A model generated the notes under the pieces. The model saw nothing but the letters and a program-made list of their open reading frames with translations, did no database searches and was not told the DNA's origin. Source: an uncultured Hyphomicrobiales bacterium (GTDB taxonomy: Bacteria > Pseudomonadota > Alphaproteobacteria > Rhizobiales > Beijerinckiaceae). Taken from it: DNA of 64,000 bases. The stretch is taken from contig CAIOVE010000025.1 of assembly GCA_903861645.1 (NCBI GenBank), forward strand, positions 1 to 64,000. Direction: 5' to 3'. The position numbers and the translations under genes were made by a program. This document shows positions 43,790 to 54,197 of this stretch, one piece after another. Each line of letters begins with the position of its first letter. The first letter of the stretch is position 1.

Positions 43790-44797
43790 TTGCGACCGAG
43801 CCGAAAGGTTTACGGGATTGTCCTCGCCCTGGTCGCGCTGATCGCCGCGTGGTCGGCATTCTGGAAAGTCGCCGCGAGCGCCACGGACGCGGCGCTGGAC
43901 GAGTGGTTCGCCGCGGAGCGTTCGGCGGGCCGCGTCTGGACCTGCGCCGAGCGGACCATCGGCGGCTACCCCTTCAGGATCGCCATTCGCTGCGCCCGGC
44001 CCACGTTCTCGGGCATTGTGGCGCGCGCGCGCTTGATTGGCTCGACCGGCGACATTCTGGCGGCGGCGCATGTGTTCGATCCCAACCTCATCCTCGCGGA
44101 AATCGTCTCGCCACTGCGCGTGGAAGGCCCCGTCGAGCGAGGGAACCTGTTGCTGGAATGGCGCGATTTTCATGTCGGTTACCGTTCGAGGGATGGCGCG
44201 CCGCGGCTGGGCTCGCTTGATATTGTCGCGCCACGGCTCAAATTGACCCAGGGCGCGACCGAGATCGAAATGTCGGCTGAAAATCTTGACCTCGCCGCGC
44301 GGCCCGACCAGGCGCAGCCCGCGGATGGGGTTGTGGAATTGTCGATCAAGGGCGCGGTCGTTCCGTTTCTGGACGCGGTCGCGAGCCAGAACAGCCCGCT
44401 CGATCTCGCCGCTGTGGCGACCGTGGCGAAAATCGACGCCTTCTCCCATCCCTCCGGCGGGCCTCCCGCGGAGCGTTGGAGGCGCGCCGGCGGAAACCTG
44501 CGATTGACGCGCGCCGAATTCGCCAAGGGCGCTCTAAAGATCGACGCGACGGGCGCGCTCGATCTCGACGACGCGCATCGCCCTCGCGGCAATATCGATA
44601 TCGCCGCCGATGGCCTGTCGCCAATCCTCGACAAATTCGGGATACCGGCCAGCGTGTTGGCGATTGGCAGCCTGTTGAGCGGCGGACCGAAAAACGACGG
44701 AAGGCCAACCGGCGCGCGTCTCTCCCTAAGCCTCCGCGACGGTCGGGCCTCTATTGGCCCGATACGCCTGCCGATCGTGATCGCACCGCTCTATTAG
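43790..44797 (+). CDS. DUF2125 domain-containing protein
   Basis: RPSRKVYGIVLALVALIAAWSAFWKVAASATDAALDEWFAAERSAGRVWTCAERTIGGYPFRIAIRC; probable TTG start inside the ORF from 43604. Confidence 0.8.
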   Translation: MRPSRKVYGIVLALVALIAAWSAFWKVAASATDAALDEWFAAERSAGRVWTCAERTIGGYPFRIAIRCARPTFSGIVARARLIGSTGDILAAAHVFDPNLILAEIVSPLRVEGPVERGNLLLEWRDFHVGYRSRDGAPRLGSLDIVAPRLKLTQGATEIEMSAENLDLAARPDQAQPADGVVELSIKGAVVPFLDAVASQNSPLDLAAVATVAKIDAFSHPSGGPPAERWRRAGGNLRLTRAEFAKGALKIDATGALDLDDAHRPRGNIDIAADGLSPILDKFGIPASVLAIGSLLSGGPKNDGRPTGARLSLSLRDGRASIGPIRLPIVIAPLY

Positions 44798-45738
44798 GGC
44801 TTGGCTGGCGGTGGGGAGCGGCGTCCGAAATCGGCCGCCGCCGTTTCCTGACCCTGTTCGATGATGCCGCGGCGAATGGCCCGCGTCCGGGTGAAGAGAT
44901 CGAACAACCCGTCGCCATCGCCCCATCGGATCATGCGCTGCAAGGCGGCGAGATCCTCGTTGAAGCGACCAAGCATTTCGAGCACGGCTTCCTTGTTGTT
45001 CAGGAAGACGTCGCGCCACATGGTCGGGTCGGAAGCCGCGATCCGCGTAAAGTCGCGAAAGCCGCCCGCAGAGAATTTGATGACCTCGGACTGCGTGACG
45101 GTCTCGAGATCGGCGGCGGTTCCAACGATATTGTAGGCGATGAGATGCGGGACGTGGCTGGTGATGGCCAGCACGAGATCATGATGCGCGGGCGACATGA
45201 CCTCGACGTTGGAGCCGAGGCGCGACCAGAACTCGCGAACGCGTTCGACCGCCGAGGCATCGACGCCTTCCGGTGGGGTCAGGATGCACCATCTGTTGTC
45301 GAACAGTTCCGCGAAGCCCGCGTCAGGCCCGGAGTGCTCGGTGCCCGCGACCGGATGAGCCGGGACAAAATGCACGCCCGCCGGCAGGAAAGGCTGCACG
45401 GCTGATACGACGGCGGATTTGACCGAGCCGACGTCGGACACGACGGCGCCCGCCTTTAGCCCCGGCGCGATTTCCCGCGCGATCTCGCCGGCGACGCCGA
45501 CAGGCGCGCAGAGAATGACGAGATCGGCGTTGGCGACTGCTTCAAGGGCGGTGTCGCGCACCTCGTCGGCGATGCCTAGCGCGCGCAATCGGTCGCGCAC
45601 GGCGGGAGAGGAGTCCGCCAAAACGGTCGTCGCGGCGATTCCACGTTGCCGCGCGGCGCGCGCGATCGAGGAACCGATGAGGCCAACCCCGATGATCGCC
45701 AACCGTTCAAAAACGGACGTGTTCGCGGACGTGTCCAT
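44794..45738 (-). CDS. Prephenate/arogenate dehydrogenase
   Basis: RLAIIGVGLIGSSIARAARQRG...HPVAGTEHSGPDAGFAELFDNRWCILTP. Confidence 0.93.
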   Translation of the reverse strand: MDTSANTSVFERLAIIGVGLIGSSIARAARQRGIAATTVLADSSPAVRDRLRALGIADEVRDTALEAVANADLVILCAPVGVAGEIAREIAPGLKAGAVVSDVGSVKSAVVSAVQPFLPAGVHFVPAHPVAGTEHSGPDAGFAELFDNRWCILTPPEGVDASAVERVREFWSRLGSNVEVMSPAHHDLVLAITSHVPHLIAYNIVGTAADLETVTQSEVIKFSAGGFRDFTRIAASDPTMWRDVFLNNKEAVLEMLGRFNEDLAALQRMIRWGDGDGLFDLFTRTRAIRRGIIEQGQETAAADFGRRSPPPAKP

Positions 45739-45740
45739 CG

Positions 45741-46853
45741 CTATTTTCCGGCCGCGCGTTTGGCGAAATCCGCCAGAGCCTCGACCACGAGCCGATTGGC
45801 TTCCTCCGTGCCGATCGTCATGCGCAAGGCGTCGGGCAGACCATAGGCGCCGACGTTGCGAACGACGAGACCTCGCTCGGAAAGGAACCGGTCCGCGTCA
45901 ACCGCCGAGCGTCCGGGCTCGCGCGGAAAATGGATGAGAATGAAATTGCCGACGCTCGGCGTGACCTTGTAGCCCAGCGCGGCGATGCGCTCGCTCACCC
46001 ACGGAACCCATTTTTCGTTATGCGCGGCGGCGGCTTCCAGATGCGCCGTATCCTCGAGCGCGGCGACGCCCGCCTCGATCGCCGCCGAATTGAGGTTGAA
46101 AGGACCACGAATGCGGTGCAGCGCGTCGCAGACATGATCTGGCGCGTAGGCCCAGCCGACTCGCAACGCGGCGAGCCCATAGATCTTGGAAAACGTGCGG
46201 GTCATCACGACGTTGTCGCTCGTCGACACCAACTCGATGCCCGCCGAGTAATCGTTGCGGCGGACATATTCCCCATAAGCGGCGTCGAGCACCAGAAGCG
46301 TGGTCGGCGGCAAGGCGGCGTGCAACCGCTTGACCTCCGAAAACGGCACATAGGTGCCCGTCGGGTTATTCGGATTGGCCAGATAGACGATCTTGGTGCG
46401 CGACGTGACGCGCGCCAGAATGGCGTCGACATTGGCGGTGTAATCGGTTTCCGGCGCCTCGATGGGCGTGCCGCCCGAAGCCAGAATTGCGATGCGGTAA
46501 ACCAGAAAGCCGTGCGTCGTGAAGACGCCCTCGTCGCCGGGGCCGACATAGGCCGCGGCGAGAAGATGCAGCAGGTCGTCCGACCCATTGCCGCAAACGA
46601 TGCGCGCGGGGTCCAGACCGTAGCGATGGCCGATGGCCTCGCGCAACTTGGTCGCGGCGCCGTCGGGATAGAGTTCCAGATGATTGGCGATCGAGCCGAA
46701 AGCCGCGATCGCCTTGGGCGAGGGACCGAGCGGCGTTTCGTTCGACGAGAGCTTGTAAACCTTGCGGGCGCCGGGAGCGGCGCTCTTGCCAGGAACATAG
46801 GCCTCGATGGCAAGGACACAGTCGCGTGGCGTGGGACGCGTGGCAGTGGTCAT
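45741..46853 (-). CDS. hisC: Histidinol-phosphate / aromatic aminotransferase
   Basis: [22 protein letters not shown]...[12 protein letters not shown]...[21 protein letters not shown]. Confidence 0.93.
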   Translation of the reverse strand: MTTATRPTPRDCVLAIEAYVPGKSAAPGARKVYKLSSNETPLGPSPKAIAAFGSIANHLELYPDGAATKLREAIGHRYGLDPARIVCGNGSDDLLHLLAAAYVGPGDEGVFTTHGFLVYRIAILASGGTPIEAPETDYTANVDAILARVTSRTKIVYLANPNNPTGTYVPFSEVKRLHAALPPTTLLVLDAAYGEYVRRNDYSAGIELVSTSDNVVMTRTFSKIYGLAALRVGWAYAPDHVCDALHRIRGPFNLNSAAIEAGVAALEDTAHLEAAAAHNEKWVPWVSERIAALGYKVTPSVGNFILIHFPREPGRSAVDADRFLSERGLVVRNVGAYGLPDALRMTIGTEEANRLVVEALADFAKRAAGK

Positions 46854-46909
46854 GGCGAGATGCTTTCGAAAATTCCGCGTTGTCGGCGGCGACCGGATCG
46901 CCGCGTCGC

Positions 46910-47761
46910 TCAGGAGCGCGATGGACGATGTGGCGCTTCGAAGCGCGCGGCATGGCTACCTATATCGCCCATGCGGATATCGCCTGCTCCCGCCTTGCGC
47001 AAGGCCTCCCGCAGCATGGCTTCGTCAAGCGCGCCGGGAACGGCGACCATCAGCGAAAGCCCGACGCCGCCCGCCGCGTTGCCGAGTATCTCGGCGCCGA
47101 CCTCGGCCAGCGCGGCGGGTACGCCGTCCCGCCATCGGTCCAGCGATATGGCGACGATCCGCACCTCGGTCGCCGCCGCCTCGGCCAGCGGCTTGCTGAC
47201 GACGAAAACGGGCATGCCCGCCGGATGATCGGGACGCTCGACGAACGGCAGGCGCGCGATGATCTTGGGCGCGGCCTCGCCCACAAGCACCGTCCACCAG
47301 GCGCCGGAAGCCGGGCCGCTGTCGAGGCGGACCATGCCGAGATCGCCCTCAGAACGCGCGACGGCGGCGATCACGGCCGTCGGCCCGTTGTGGGTTAGGA
47401 ACGGCACCGTGAAGCCGAAATGAAACCGGACGGAATCGCGCATGGCCGCGTCGCCGCTCGCCACGTCGGCGTGCACGGAGTAATTCGACTGCACGTAGGT
47501 GAAGGTCGAGATGATGATGCGCCAGATGCCTTCCACCGTGTCGAGCGGCAGCAAGCCCCGGTGGCGCTCGGCCATGGCGCGCATCATCGAGGCCTCGCGA
47601 CCGGGCCGGAACGCCGAGCCGCCACCCTGACGAGCCTTGATCTCGATCAGGCGATCGATGATCTCCCCGCGTTCCATGAGCAATTCGTGCATCGCCAGGT
47701 CGATGCGGTCGATATCGACGCGCAAATTCGTCAGGAGCTGCTGGGGGTCGACCGAGGTCAT
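46910..47761 (-). CDS. Chorismate mutase with uncharacterised C-terminal domain
   Basis: [73 protein letters not shown] (CM_2 domain), plus about 180 further residues. Confidence 0.85.
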   Translation of the reverse strand: MTSVDPQQLLTNLRVDIDRIDLAMHELLMERGEIIDRLIEIKARQGGGSAFRPGREASMMRAMAERHRGLLPLDTVEGIWRIIISTFTYVQSNYSVHADVASGDAAMRDSVRFHFGFTVPFLTHNGPTAVIAAVARSEGDLGMVRLDSGPASGAWWTVLVGEAAPKIIARLPFVERPDHPAGMPVFVVSKPLAEAAATEVRIVAISLDRWRDGVPAALAEVGAEILGNAAGGVGLSLMVAVPGALDEAMLREALRKAGAGDIRMGDIGSHAARFEAPHRPSRS

Positions 47762-47931
47762 GGCGATTCCGGGGGTAACGACTGTTTAAGGCGATGCTGA
47801 TGTTTATCGTTGGCCCGGCGGGTTGGCAAAAGACGCGCGCCGGCTTCACGACCGCGCTGCGTCAGCCTTGACGCGTGACGAATTGAACACCTAAATAGCG
47901 TACGTTTCGTTCGGAATACAGAACAAGCCGG

Positions 47932-49131
47932 GTGGATCAAATGGGCCAGACGGCCAACCTTCTTGGCGGCGGTCGCGGCGAGGCCGACGATCCCCACAGC
48001 CTTGTGATCCGGTTCCCGGAGAGCGAGCCGCTGACGACGGACGCCGGCGTGGATATCTTTCCGCTGACGATCGCCTACCAGACCTATGGCGCGCTGAACG
48101 CCGACAAGTCCAACGCCGTCCTCATCTGCCACGCCCTGACGGGCGATCAGCACGTCGCCAACGTCAATCCCGTGACGGACAAACCGGGCTGGTGGTCGAC
48201 CATGGTCGGGCCCGGCAAGCCCATCGATACCGAGCGCTATTTCGTCATCTGCTCGAACGTGGTTGGCGGCTGCATGGGCTCCACCGGCCCGGCCTCCACC
48301 AATCCGCGAACAGGCCAGCCCTTCGGGCTCGAACTCCCGGTCATCACCATTCGCGACATGGTGCGCGCGCAGGCGAAACTGATCGACCATCTCGGCATCG
48401 ATCAATTGTTCTGCGTGGCCGGCGGCTCCATGGGCGGCATGCAGGTGCTGCAATGGGCGGCGTTGTTCCCGCGGCGGGTTTTTTGCGCGATGCCGATCGC
48501 GGCGGCCGCTCGCCATTCCTCGCAGAACATAGCGTTTCACGAGGTCGGACGACAGGCCATCATGGCCGACCCAGAGTGGCGCGGCGGGCGCTACTTCGAG
48601 AACAATGTGCGGCCGACCAAGGGTCTGGCGGTCGCGCGCATGGCGGCCCACATCACCTATATGTCGGACGAGGCGCTGCATCGGAAATTCGGGCGCAAGT
48701 TGCAGGATCGGGAATCGCCGACATTTTCGTTCGACGCCGACTTCCAGATCGAGAGCTATCTGCGCCATCAGGGCTCGACATTCGTCGAGCGCTTCGACGC
48801 CAATTCCTATCTCTATGTCACCCGCGCGATGGATTATTTCGATCTCGCGGCGGATTACGGCGGATCGCTCGCCAACGCCTTCAAGGGATCGAAGACCCGG
48901 TTCTGCATCGTGTCGTTCACCTCCGATTGGTTGTTTCCGACCTCGAACTCGCGCGCGATCGTGCATGCGCTGAACGCCGGCGGCGCGTCCGTGTCCTTCG
49001 TCGAGATCGACACGGACAAGGGCCATGACGCCTTTCTGCTGGACGTGCCGGAATTGCTGGCGACCACGCGCGGCTTTCTTGAAAGCGCGGCGCGCGCGCG
49101 TGGCCTTCCAGCGCCGGGAGCCGTGAAATGA
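47932..49131 (+). CDS. metX: Homoserine O-acetyltransferase
   Basis: [56 protein letters not shown]. Confidence 0.95.
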   Translation: MDQMGQTANLLGGGRGEADDPHSLVIRFPESEPLTTDAGVDIFPLTIAYQTYGALNADKSNAVLICHALTGDQHVANVNPVTDKPGWWSTMVGPGKPIDTERYFVICSNVVGGCMGSTGPASTNPRTGQPFGLELPVITIRDMVRAQAKLIDHLGIDQLFCVAGGSMGGMQVLQWAALFPRRVFCAMPIAAAARHSSQNIAFHEVGRQAIMADPEWRGGRYFENNVRPTKGLAVARMAAHITYMSDEALHRKFGRKLQDRESPTFSFDADFQIESYLRHQGSTFVERFDANSYLYVTRAMDYFDLAADYGGSLANAFKGSKTRFCIVSFTSDWLFPTSNSRAIVHALNAGGASVSFVEIDTDKGHDAFLLDVPELLATTRGFLESAARARGLPAPGAVK

Positions 49132-49775
49132 CCAAGGCGCCGGAACTATCTCGCGCCAATGAATCGCCAGGCGCCGCGCGTGTCGATCTCTTGCTGATTT
49201 CGGAAATGGTGGAGCCGAATTCGCGCGTGCTCGATATCGGCTGCGGCGAAGGCGAGTTGCTGAAATTGCTGGCCGAGACGCGCAATGTCGACGCGCGCGG
49301 CATGGAGCTATCGCAGCGGGGCGTGAACAATTGCGTCGCCAAGGGTCTGTCGGTGATTCAAGGCGACGCCGACATCGATCTGGTCGACTATCCCGCCGAC
49401 GCGTTTGATTATGTGATTCTGTCGCAGACCTTGCAGGCCACCCGTCAGCCGCGCGTCGTTCTCGAAAACATGCTGCGCATCGGACGGCGCGCCATCGTGT
49501 CGTTCCCGAATTTCGGCCATTGGCGCATCCGGACGCAGCTTGGCTTCAAGGGGCGCATGCCCGTCACGGAAAATCTTTCCTACGCCTGGTACAACACACC
49601 CAACATTCACTTCTGCACGATCAGGGACTTCGTTTCGCTGACACAGGAACTGTCGATCGTCATCGAGCGCGCCGTCGCGCTCGACACGATCGGCGCGCCG
49701 GTGCGCGTCAACGCGCCGTGGTGGGTATGGAACCTGTTCGGCGAACAGGCGGTGTTCTTGCTGCGTCGCGGCTGA
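49128..49775 (+). CDS. metW: Methionine biosynthesis protein MetW
   Basis: [54 protein letters not shown] overlap with metX. Confidence 0.95.
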   Translation: MTKAPELSRANESPGAARVDLLLISEMVEPNSRVLDIGCGEGELLKLLAETRNVDARGMELSQRGVNNCVAKGLSVIQGDADIDLVDYPADAFDYVILSQTLQATRQPRVVLENMLRIGRRAIVSFPNFGHWRIRTQLGFKGRMPVTENLSYAWYNTPNIHFCTIRDFVSLTQELSIVIERAVALDTIGAPVRVNAPWWVWNLFGEQAVFLLRRG

Positions 49776-49802
49776 CCGCGACGCGCTGGCGATCCCGCAT
49801 CC

Positions 49803-51128
49803 TTACTGATGAATACTCTCGCCATGTAGCGCGAGGTCCAGACCCTCGCGTTCATCCTGCTCGGCGACGCGCAGTCCGCAGACCAGCGAGACGAGCTTGA
49901 GCGAAACCCATGTGCCCGCGACGCACCAGACGATGGTGACCACGACGCCAATCGCCTGAATACCGAGTTGGCGCGGATTACCCTCGATCAGGCCCGCGAC
50001 GCCGTTCGGCGTATCCGGTCCGATGCTGAGCGACGCCGTCGCGAAGACGCCGGCCATCAATGTGCCCATGATGCCGCCGACGCCATGCACGCCAAACACG
50101 TCGAGCGAATCGTCGTACTTGAACCGATACTTGAGGAAGGTGCAGCACCAGTAGCAGACGCCGCCCGCGATGGCCCCGATGACAACGCCATGCCACGGCA
50201 GAACATAGCCGGACGCGGGCGTGATCGTGCCAAGCCCCGCGACCGCGCCGGAAATGACGCCAAGCACGGAAGGCTTGCCACGCTCGATCCACTCGATCAG
50301 GCTCCAGACAATGGCGCCCGCGCAGGCGGAGAGATGGGTTGCGACAATGGCGAAAACAGCGCGCGAACCCGCCCCAAGCGCAGAGCCGCCATTGAAGCCG
50401 AACCAGCCAACCCAGAGAAGCCCGGCGCCGACGACGGCGAGCGTGAGGTCGAACGGCGAAAGGTTTTCGCGGCCAAAGCCCTGACGGGCGCCAATCATCA
50501 CGGCGGCGACAAGGCCGGCAACGCCGGCGTTGATGTGGACGACGGTGCCACCGGCGAAATCAATCACCCCCATCGTTCCGAGAAAGCCGCCGCCCCAGAC
50601 CCAATGGGCCGAGGGAATGTAGACAATGAACAGCCAGACAACGCAGAACAGGGTGAAGGCTGAAAAACGCAGACGATCCGCCACCGCGCCGCCGACAAGC
50701 GCGCAGGTGATGACCGCGAAGGTCATCTGATAGGCCATGAACAGCATTTCCGGGATGGTCTTGGCGAAGGGGCTGACGGTCTCGAGACCGATTCCCGTCA
50801 GGAAGACCCGCGACAAACCGCCGAGATAGGCTCCGTCGCCCGTGAATGTCAGCGAATAGCCAACGGCGAACCAGAGGAGGGAAACAATGGCGGTGGCCGC
50901 GAGGCTCTGCGCCATGGTGGCCAGAACATTCTTCTTGCGCACCATGCCGGCGTAAAAGAGCGCGAGGCCGGGTAGGGTCATCAGCAACACCAACGCGGTC
51001 GCGATGGTCATGAAAGCCGTATCGGCGGCGTCGATTCTGGCCTCATCCGCCGCGCGCGCCATGACCGGCTCGAATGTCGACAGGGTCGCCGCCACCGGGC
51101 CGAGGACGCGAAAACCTAACTTTGTCAT
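49803..51128 (-). CDS. Ammonium transporter (orphan paralogue)
   Basis: Signal-like N-term then AmtB core: DFAGGTVVHINAGVAGLVAAVMIG...DSLDVFGVHGVGGIMGTLMAGVFA. Confidence 0.94.
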   Translation of the reverse strand: MTKLGFRVLGPVAATLSTFEPVMARAADEARIDAADTAFMTIATALVLLMTLPGLALFYAGMVRKKNVLATMAQSLAATAIVSLLWFAVGYSLTFTGDGAYLGGLSRVFLTGIGLETVSPFAKTIPEMLFMAYQMTFAVITCALVGGAVADRLRFSAFTLFCVVWLFIVYIPSAHWVWGGGFLGTMGVIDFAGGTVVHINAGVAGLVAAVMIGARQGFGRENLSPFDLTLAVVGAGLLWVGWFGFNGGSALGAGSRAVFAIVATHLSACAGAIVWSLIEWIERGKPSVLGVISGAVAGLGTITPASGYVLPWHGVVIGAIAGGVCYWCCTFLKYRFKYDDSLDVFGVHGVGGIMGTLMAGVFATASLSIGPDTPNGVAGLIEGNPRQLGIQAIGVVVTIVWCVAGTWVSLKLVSLVCGLRVAEQDEREGLDLALHGESIHQ

Positions 51129-51279
51129 GAAACCTTTTCCGATTCGCGCGGACGGGCGCCCGCAAGATCGGCAGAAATATACAAAAAATATGCCAAATGA
51201 ATAAAATACAGGCAATATAGCGTTTAGACGCTCATCAACTGAACAGCATTCGTAATTGCCGAGTTAATGGCCCATTTTC

Positions 51280-51296
51280 TGATTATTAGATAATCA
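51280..51296. repeat. Inverted repeat TGATTAT-TAG-ATAATCA upstream of the orphan amtB
   Basis: Perfect 7-bp arms in the AT-rich gap between the Trm112 gene and amtB. Confidence 0.7.
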
Positions 51297-51313
51297 TAAT
51301 GCTTAATATGTAG

Positions 51314-51577
51314 TCATTCGACGCGTATTTTTCCGCTGTCGAAATCGAGGGTCCGCGCCTCCTCCGGCAACATGATCGGAACGCCGTCGCGGATGGGATA
51401 GGCAAGGTTCGCAAGACGGGAAATCAGCTCATTGGCCGAGCTGGCATATTCCAGCGGACCCTTGGTTGCTGGACAGACCAGAATTTCCAGCATCCGCCGG
51501 TCCATGCCGGGACGCTCCTGCGCGGCGGCCAATTCCGGGCTGTCCGCGTGTCGCTTGGATCCATCGCCATCCGGCAT
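51314..51577 (-). CDS. Trm112 family protein
   Basis: [51 protein letters not shown]. Confidence 0.9.
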   Translation of the reverse strand: MPDGDGSKRHADSPELAAAQERPGMDRRMLEILVCPATKGPLEYASSANELISRLANLAYPIRDGVPIMLPEEARTLDFDSGKIRVE

Positions 51578-51586
51578 CCGCGCTTC

Positions 51587-52240
51587 CTAATGCAGTGTCT
51601 TGGGCGCGGACGCGGGATCGGCGATGGAGATCAGCGCGCGGGCCCGCGCTTGCAGGTCAATCGCCTCGATCAGTGTCTGTTTTTCGGCGGGATCGAATGG
51701 GCTCATCATGGACAGCATATTGACGAGGTCTTCCGTCGGCGCCGCCTCGACGCCCTGCCAGTCGACCTGCAATTCGCGCGCGCGCGCGAATTCACGGAAT
51801 GCCTGAATCACCGAAGCGCGATCGACCGCGCTAGCGCCAACGTCCGGCGCGAGGTCGTGGACGAAGGGCGCGACATCGATCTGACAGCGCCGATACGGCG
51901 AGACCGTTACGAGTTCCTCGATAACCCGGAAACGGGCGACGCCCGTCAGCCCGAGCACGTAACGGCCGTCGCCCGTTTCGGCGAACTGGGTGATGCGGCC
52001 GAGACAACCGATCTCCTCGAGTTTCGGGCGCGGCCCTCGTTGTGGCGCGGCGATCGCCGGCTGAATCATGCCAATCAGGCGGTCGCTCCTAAGCGCGTCA
52101 TCGATCATCGCCAGATAGCGCGGCTCGAAGATGTTCAGCGGCAACTCGCCACGCGGCAATAATAGCACGCCCGGCAATGGAAAAACCGGCACGGTTGTCG
52201 GCAGTTCCGCGATACCCGCGTAAGCGCGATTGATTGGCAT
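51587..52240 (-). CDS. LON peptidase substrate-binding domain protein
   Basis: LPTTVPVFPLPGVLLLPRGELPLNIFEPRYLAMIDDALRSDRLIGMIQP. Confidence 0.92.
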   Translation of the reverse strand: MPINRAYAGIAELPTTVPVFPLPGVLLLPRGELPLNIFEPRYLAMIDDALRSDRLIGMIQPAIAAPQRGPRPKLEEIGCLGRITQFAETGDGRYVLGLTGVARFRVIEELVTVSPYRRCQIDVAPFVHDLAPDVGASAVDRASVIQAFREFARARELQVDWQGVEAAPTEDLVNMLSMMSPFDPAEKQTLIEAIDLQARARALISIADPASAPKTLH

Positions 52241-52258
52241 GCGACCCTCGCTTGCGAC

Positions 52259-53170
52259 TCAGGAATAGAGCAATACGGACAACTTGCGCCGTGCGGCCAT
52301 GGTTTCGGGCTCCATGAAACCCCAGGCCTCGAACAACTGAAGCAACTGTTTACGGGCGGCCTCGTCATTCCAGGTCCGGTCTCGGCGGATGATCTCGATC
52401 AGAGCGTCGGCGGCTTCCTCCCGCCGACCGGCCGCGTTGAGCGCCAGGGCCAGATCGAAGCGGGCCTGATGATTTTTCGGGTCGGCCGCGACGGCCTTTT
52501 CCAGATCGCCGAAATCGCCGACCTTGCCAGCTTCCCGGGCAAGCTCCAGCGCGGCCCGCGCCGCGGCGAGAACGCCCCCCGCGTCGGCGGCGCCCGCGAA
52601 GGGCGCCAGCGCCGCCTCGGCCCCATCGAGATCGCCCGTCTCGACGAGCGCGCGAGCGAGACCAGCCGAGGCCTTTGTGTTATCCGCCTCGAATGTCAGC
52701 GCTTCCCGATACAGCTCGGTCGCGCCGGCCGCATCGCCCGACGCCAGAGCGACGTCGCCCCGCGCGATCAGATCATCCGCCTCGCCGCCAATCGGTCCAA
52801 CCAGCCGTTCGATGAAGCTTTTGACCTGGCTTTCCGGGAGGGCGCCCATGAAGCCATCGAGAGGCTGCCCTTTCTGGAACGCGATGACGGCGGGAATGGA
52901 CTGAATGCCCAGCTGCCCGGCGATTTCGGGATATTGCTCGATGTTCATCTTAACGAGCGCGATCTTGCCGTCCGCCGCCTTCACCACTTTTTCCAGCACG
53001 GGGGTCAGTTGCTTGCAGGGGCCACACCACGGCGCCCAGAAATCGACGAGCACGGGTTGCCGCGCCGAACGGGCGATCACGTCCTCCCGAAAGGACGCCG
53101 TGCTTGTTTCGGTCACAAGCGCCGGGCCTGCTCCCGCCCCGGGGGCGGTGGGCGCGTTTTGTCCGATCAT
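52259..53170 (-). CDS. Thioredoxin-TPR co-chaperone, YbbN/CnoX-like
   Basis: Thioredoxin domain with WCGPC active site, then TPR-like helices (AADPKNHQARFDLALALNAAGRREEAADALIEIIRRDR). Confidence 0.9.
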   Translation of the reverse strand: MIGQNAPTAPGAGAGPALVTETSTASFREDVIARSARQPVLVDFWAPWCGPCKQLTPVLEKVVKAADGKIALVKMNIEQYPEIAGQLGIQSIPAVIAFQKGQPLDGFMGALPESQVKSFIERLVGPIGGEADDLIARGDVALASGDAAGATELYREALTFEADNTKASAGLARALVETGDLDGAEAALAPFAGAADAGGVLAAARAALELAREAGKVGDFGDLEKAVAADPKNHQARFDLALALNAAGRREEAADALIEIIRRDRTWNDEAARKQLLQLFEAWGFMEPETMAARRKLSVLLYS

Positions 53171-53404
53171 CCAATGGTCTCCCGCGTCTATGCGATCAAG
53201 CGTATGCTCGGGCGGATATCATGTCTCCCGCCCCGATGACGCAAGGCCATGGCGAGAAAATAAATTGCCGCGCCGCGCCAACCATCCGGATCGCGGCCAC
53301 GCGGCCGCGCGGACGATCGCGAAAATAGACGGACGCGACCGGTTGCAATCTGTTTCGCTTTGAGCGATATACGCGCCGACGGCGACGCCGTCTTGTCCTC
53401 GGAT

Positions 53405-53479
53405 GCGGGTGTAGCTCAGTGGTAGAGCACAACCTTGCCAAGGTTGGGGTCGAGGGTTCGAATCCCTTCGCCCGCTCCA
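53405..53479 (+). tRNA. tRNA-Gly(GCC), CCA encoded
   Basis: gcgggtgtagctcagtggtagagcacaaccttgccaaggttggggtcgagggttcgaatcccttcgcccgctcca folds as a cloverleaf; anticodon GCC. Confidence 0.97.
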
Positions 53480-53625
53480 GGATGCTCCCGACCGCGAGTG
53501 GCGGTCCCTCTCACTGAAAATAATCAGCGCTGCTTTTCGTTGGCGCCGCGATTTCAGGCGGTTCTGATTCAACCGAGTCAGTACGCACGGAAATTGTACA
53601 TATAAAATGCTTATATATTGAGCAA

Positions 53626-53642
53626 TGCACCGTTTATGTGCA
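53626..53642. promoter_or_regulatory. NtrC-like enhancer site TGCACC-GTTTA-TGTGCA
   Basis: One mismatch to TGCACC-N5-GGTGCA, upstream of a sigma54-like promoter and glnK. Confidence 0.65.
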
Positions 53643-53704
53643 ATATCAACGCATGTTTCTTACGTGAATCGTGGATTTTTAACTGTCCCGCTTCGCGAGC
53701 CAGA

Positions 53705-54166
<462 letters not shown>

Positions 54167-54197
54167 GCCCACTGTCCCCTTCATCCAGGAGTTTCAA

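Noticed and set aside
47870-47931. Possible SAM-II riboswitch before metX
   Set aside because: metX in Alphaproteobacteria often has one, but I could not recognise the SAM-II core or pseudoknot motif in this gap.
53405-53625. tRNA-Gly as a genomic-island attachment site
   Set aside because: No integrase downstream and no repeat of the tRNA 3' end noticed; flanking genes are core.
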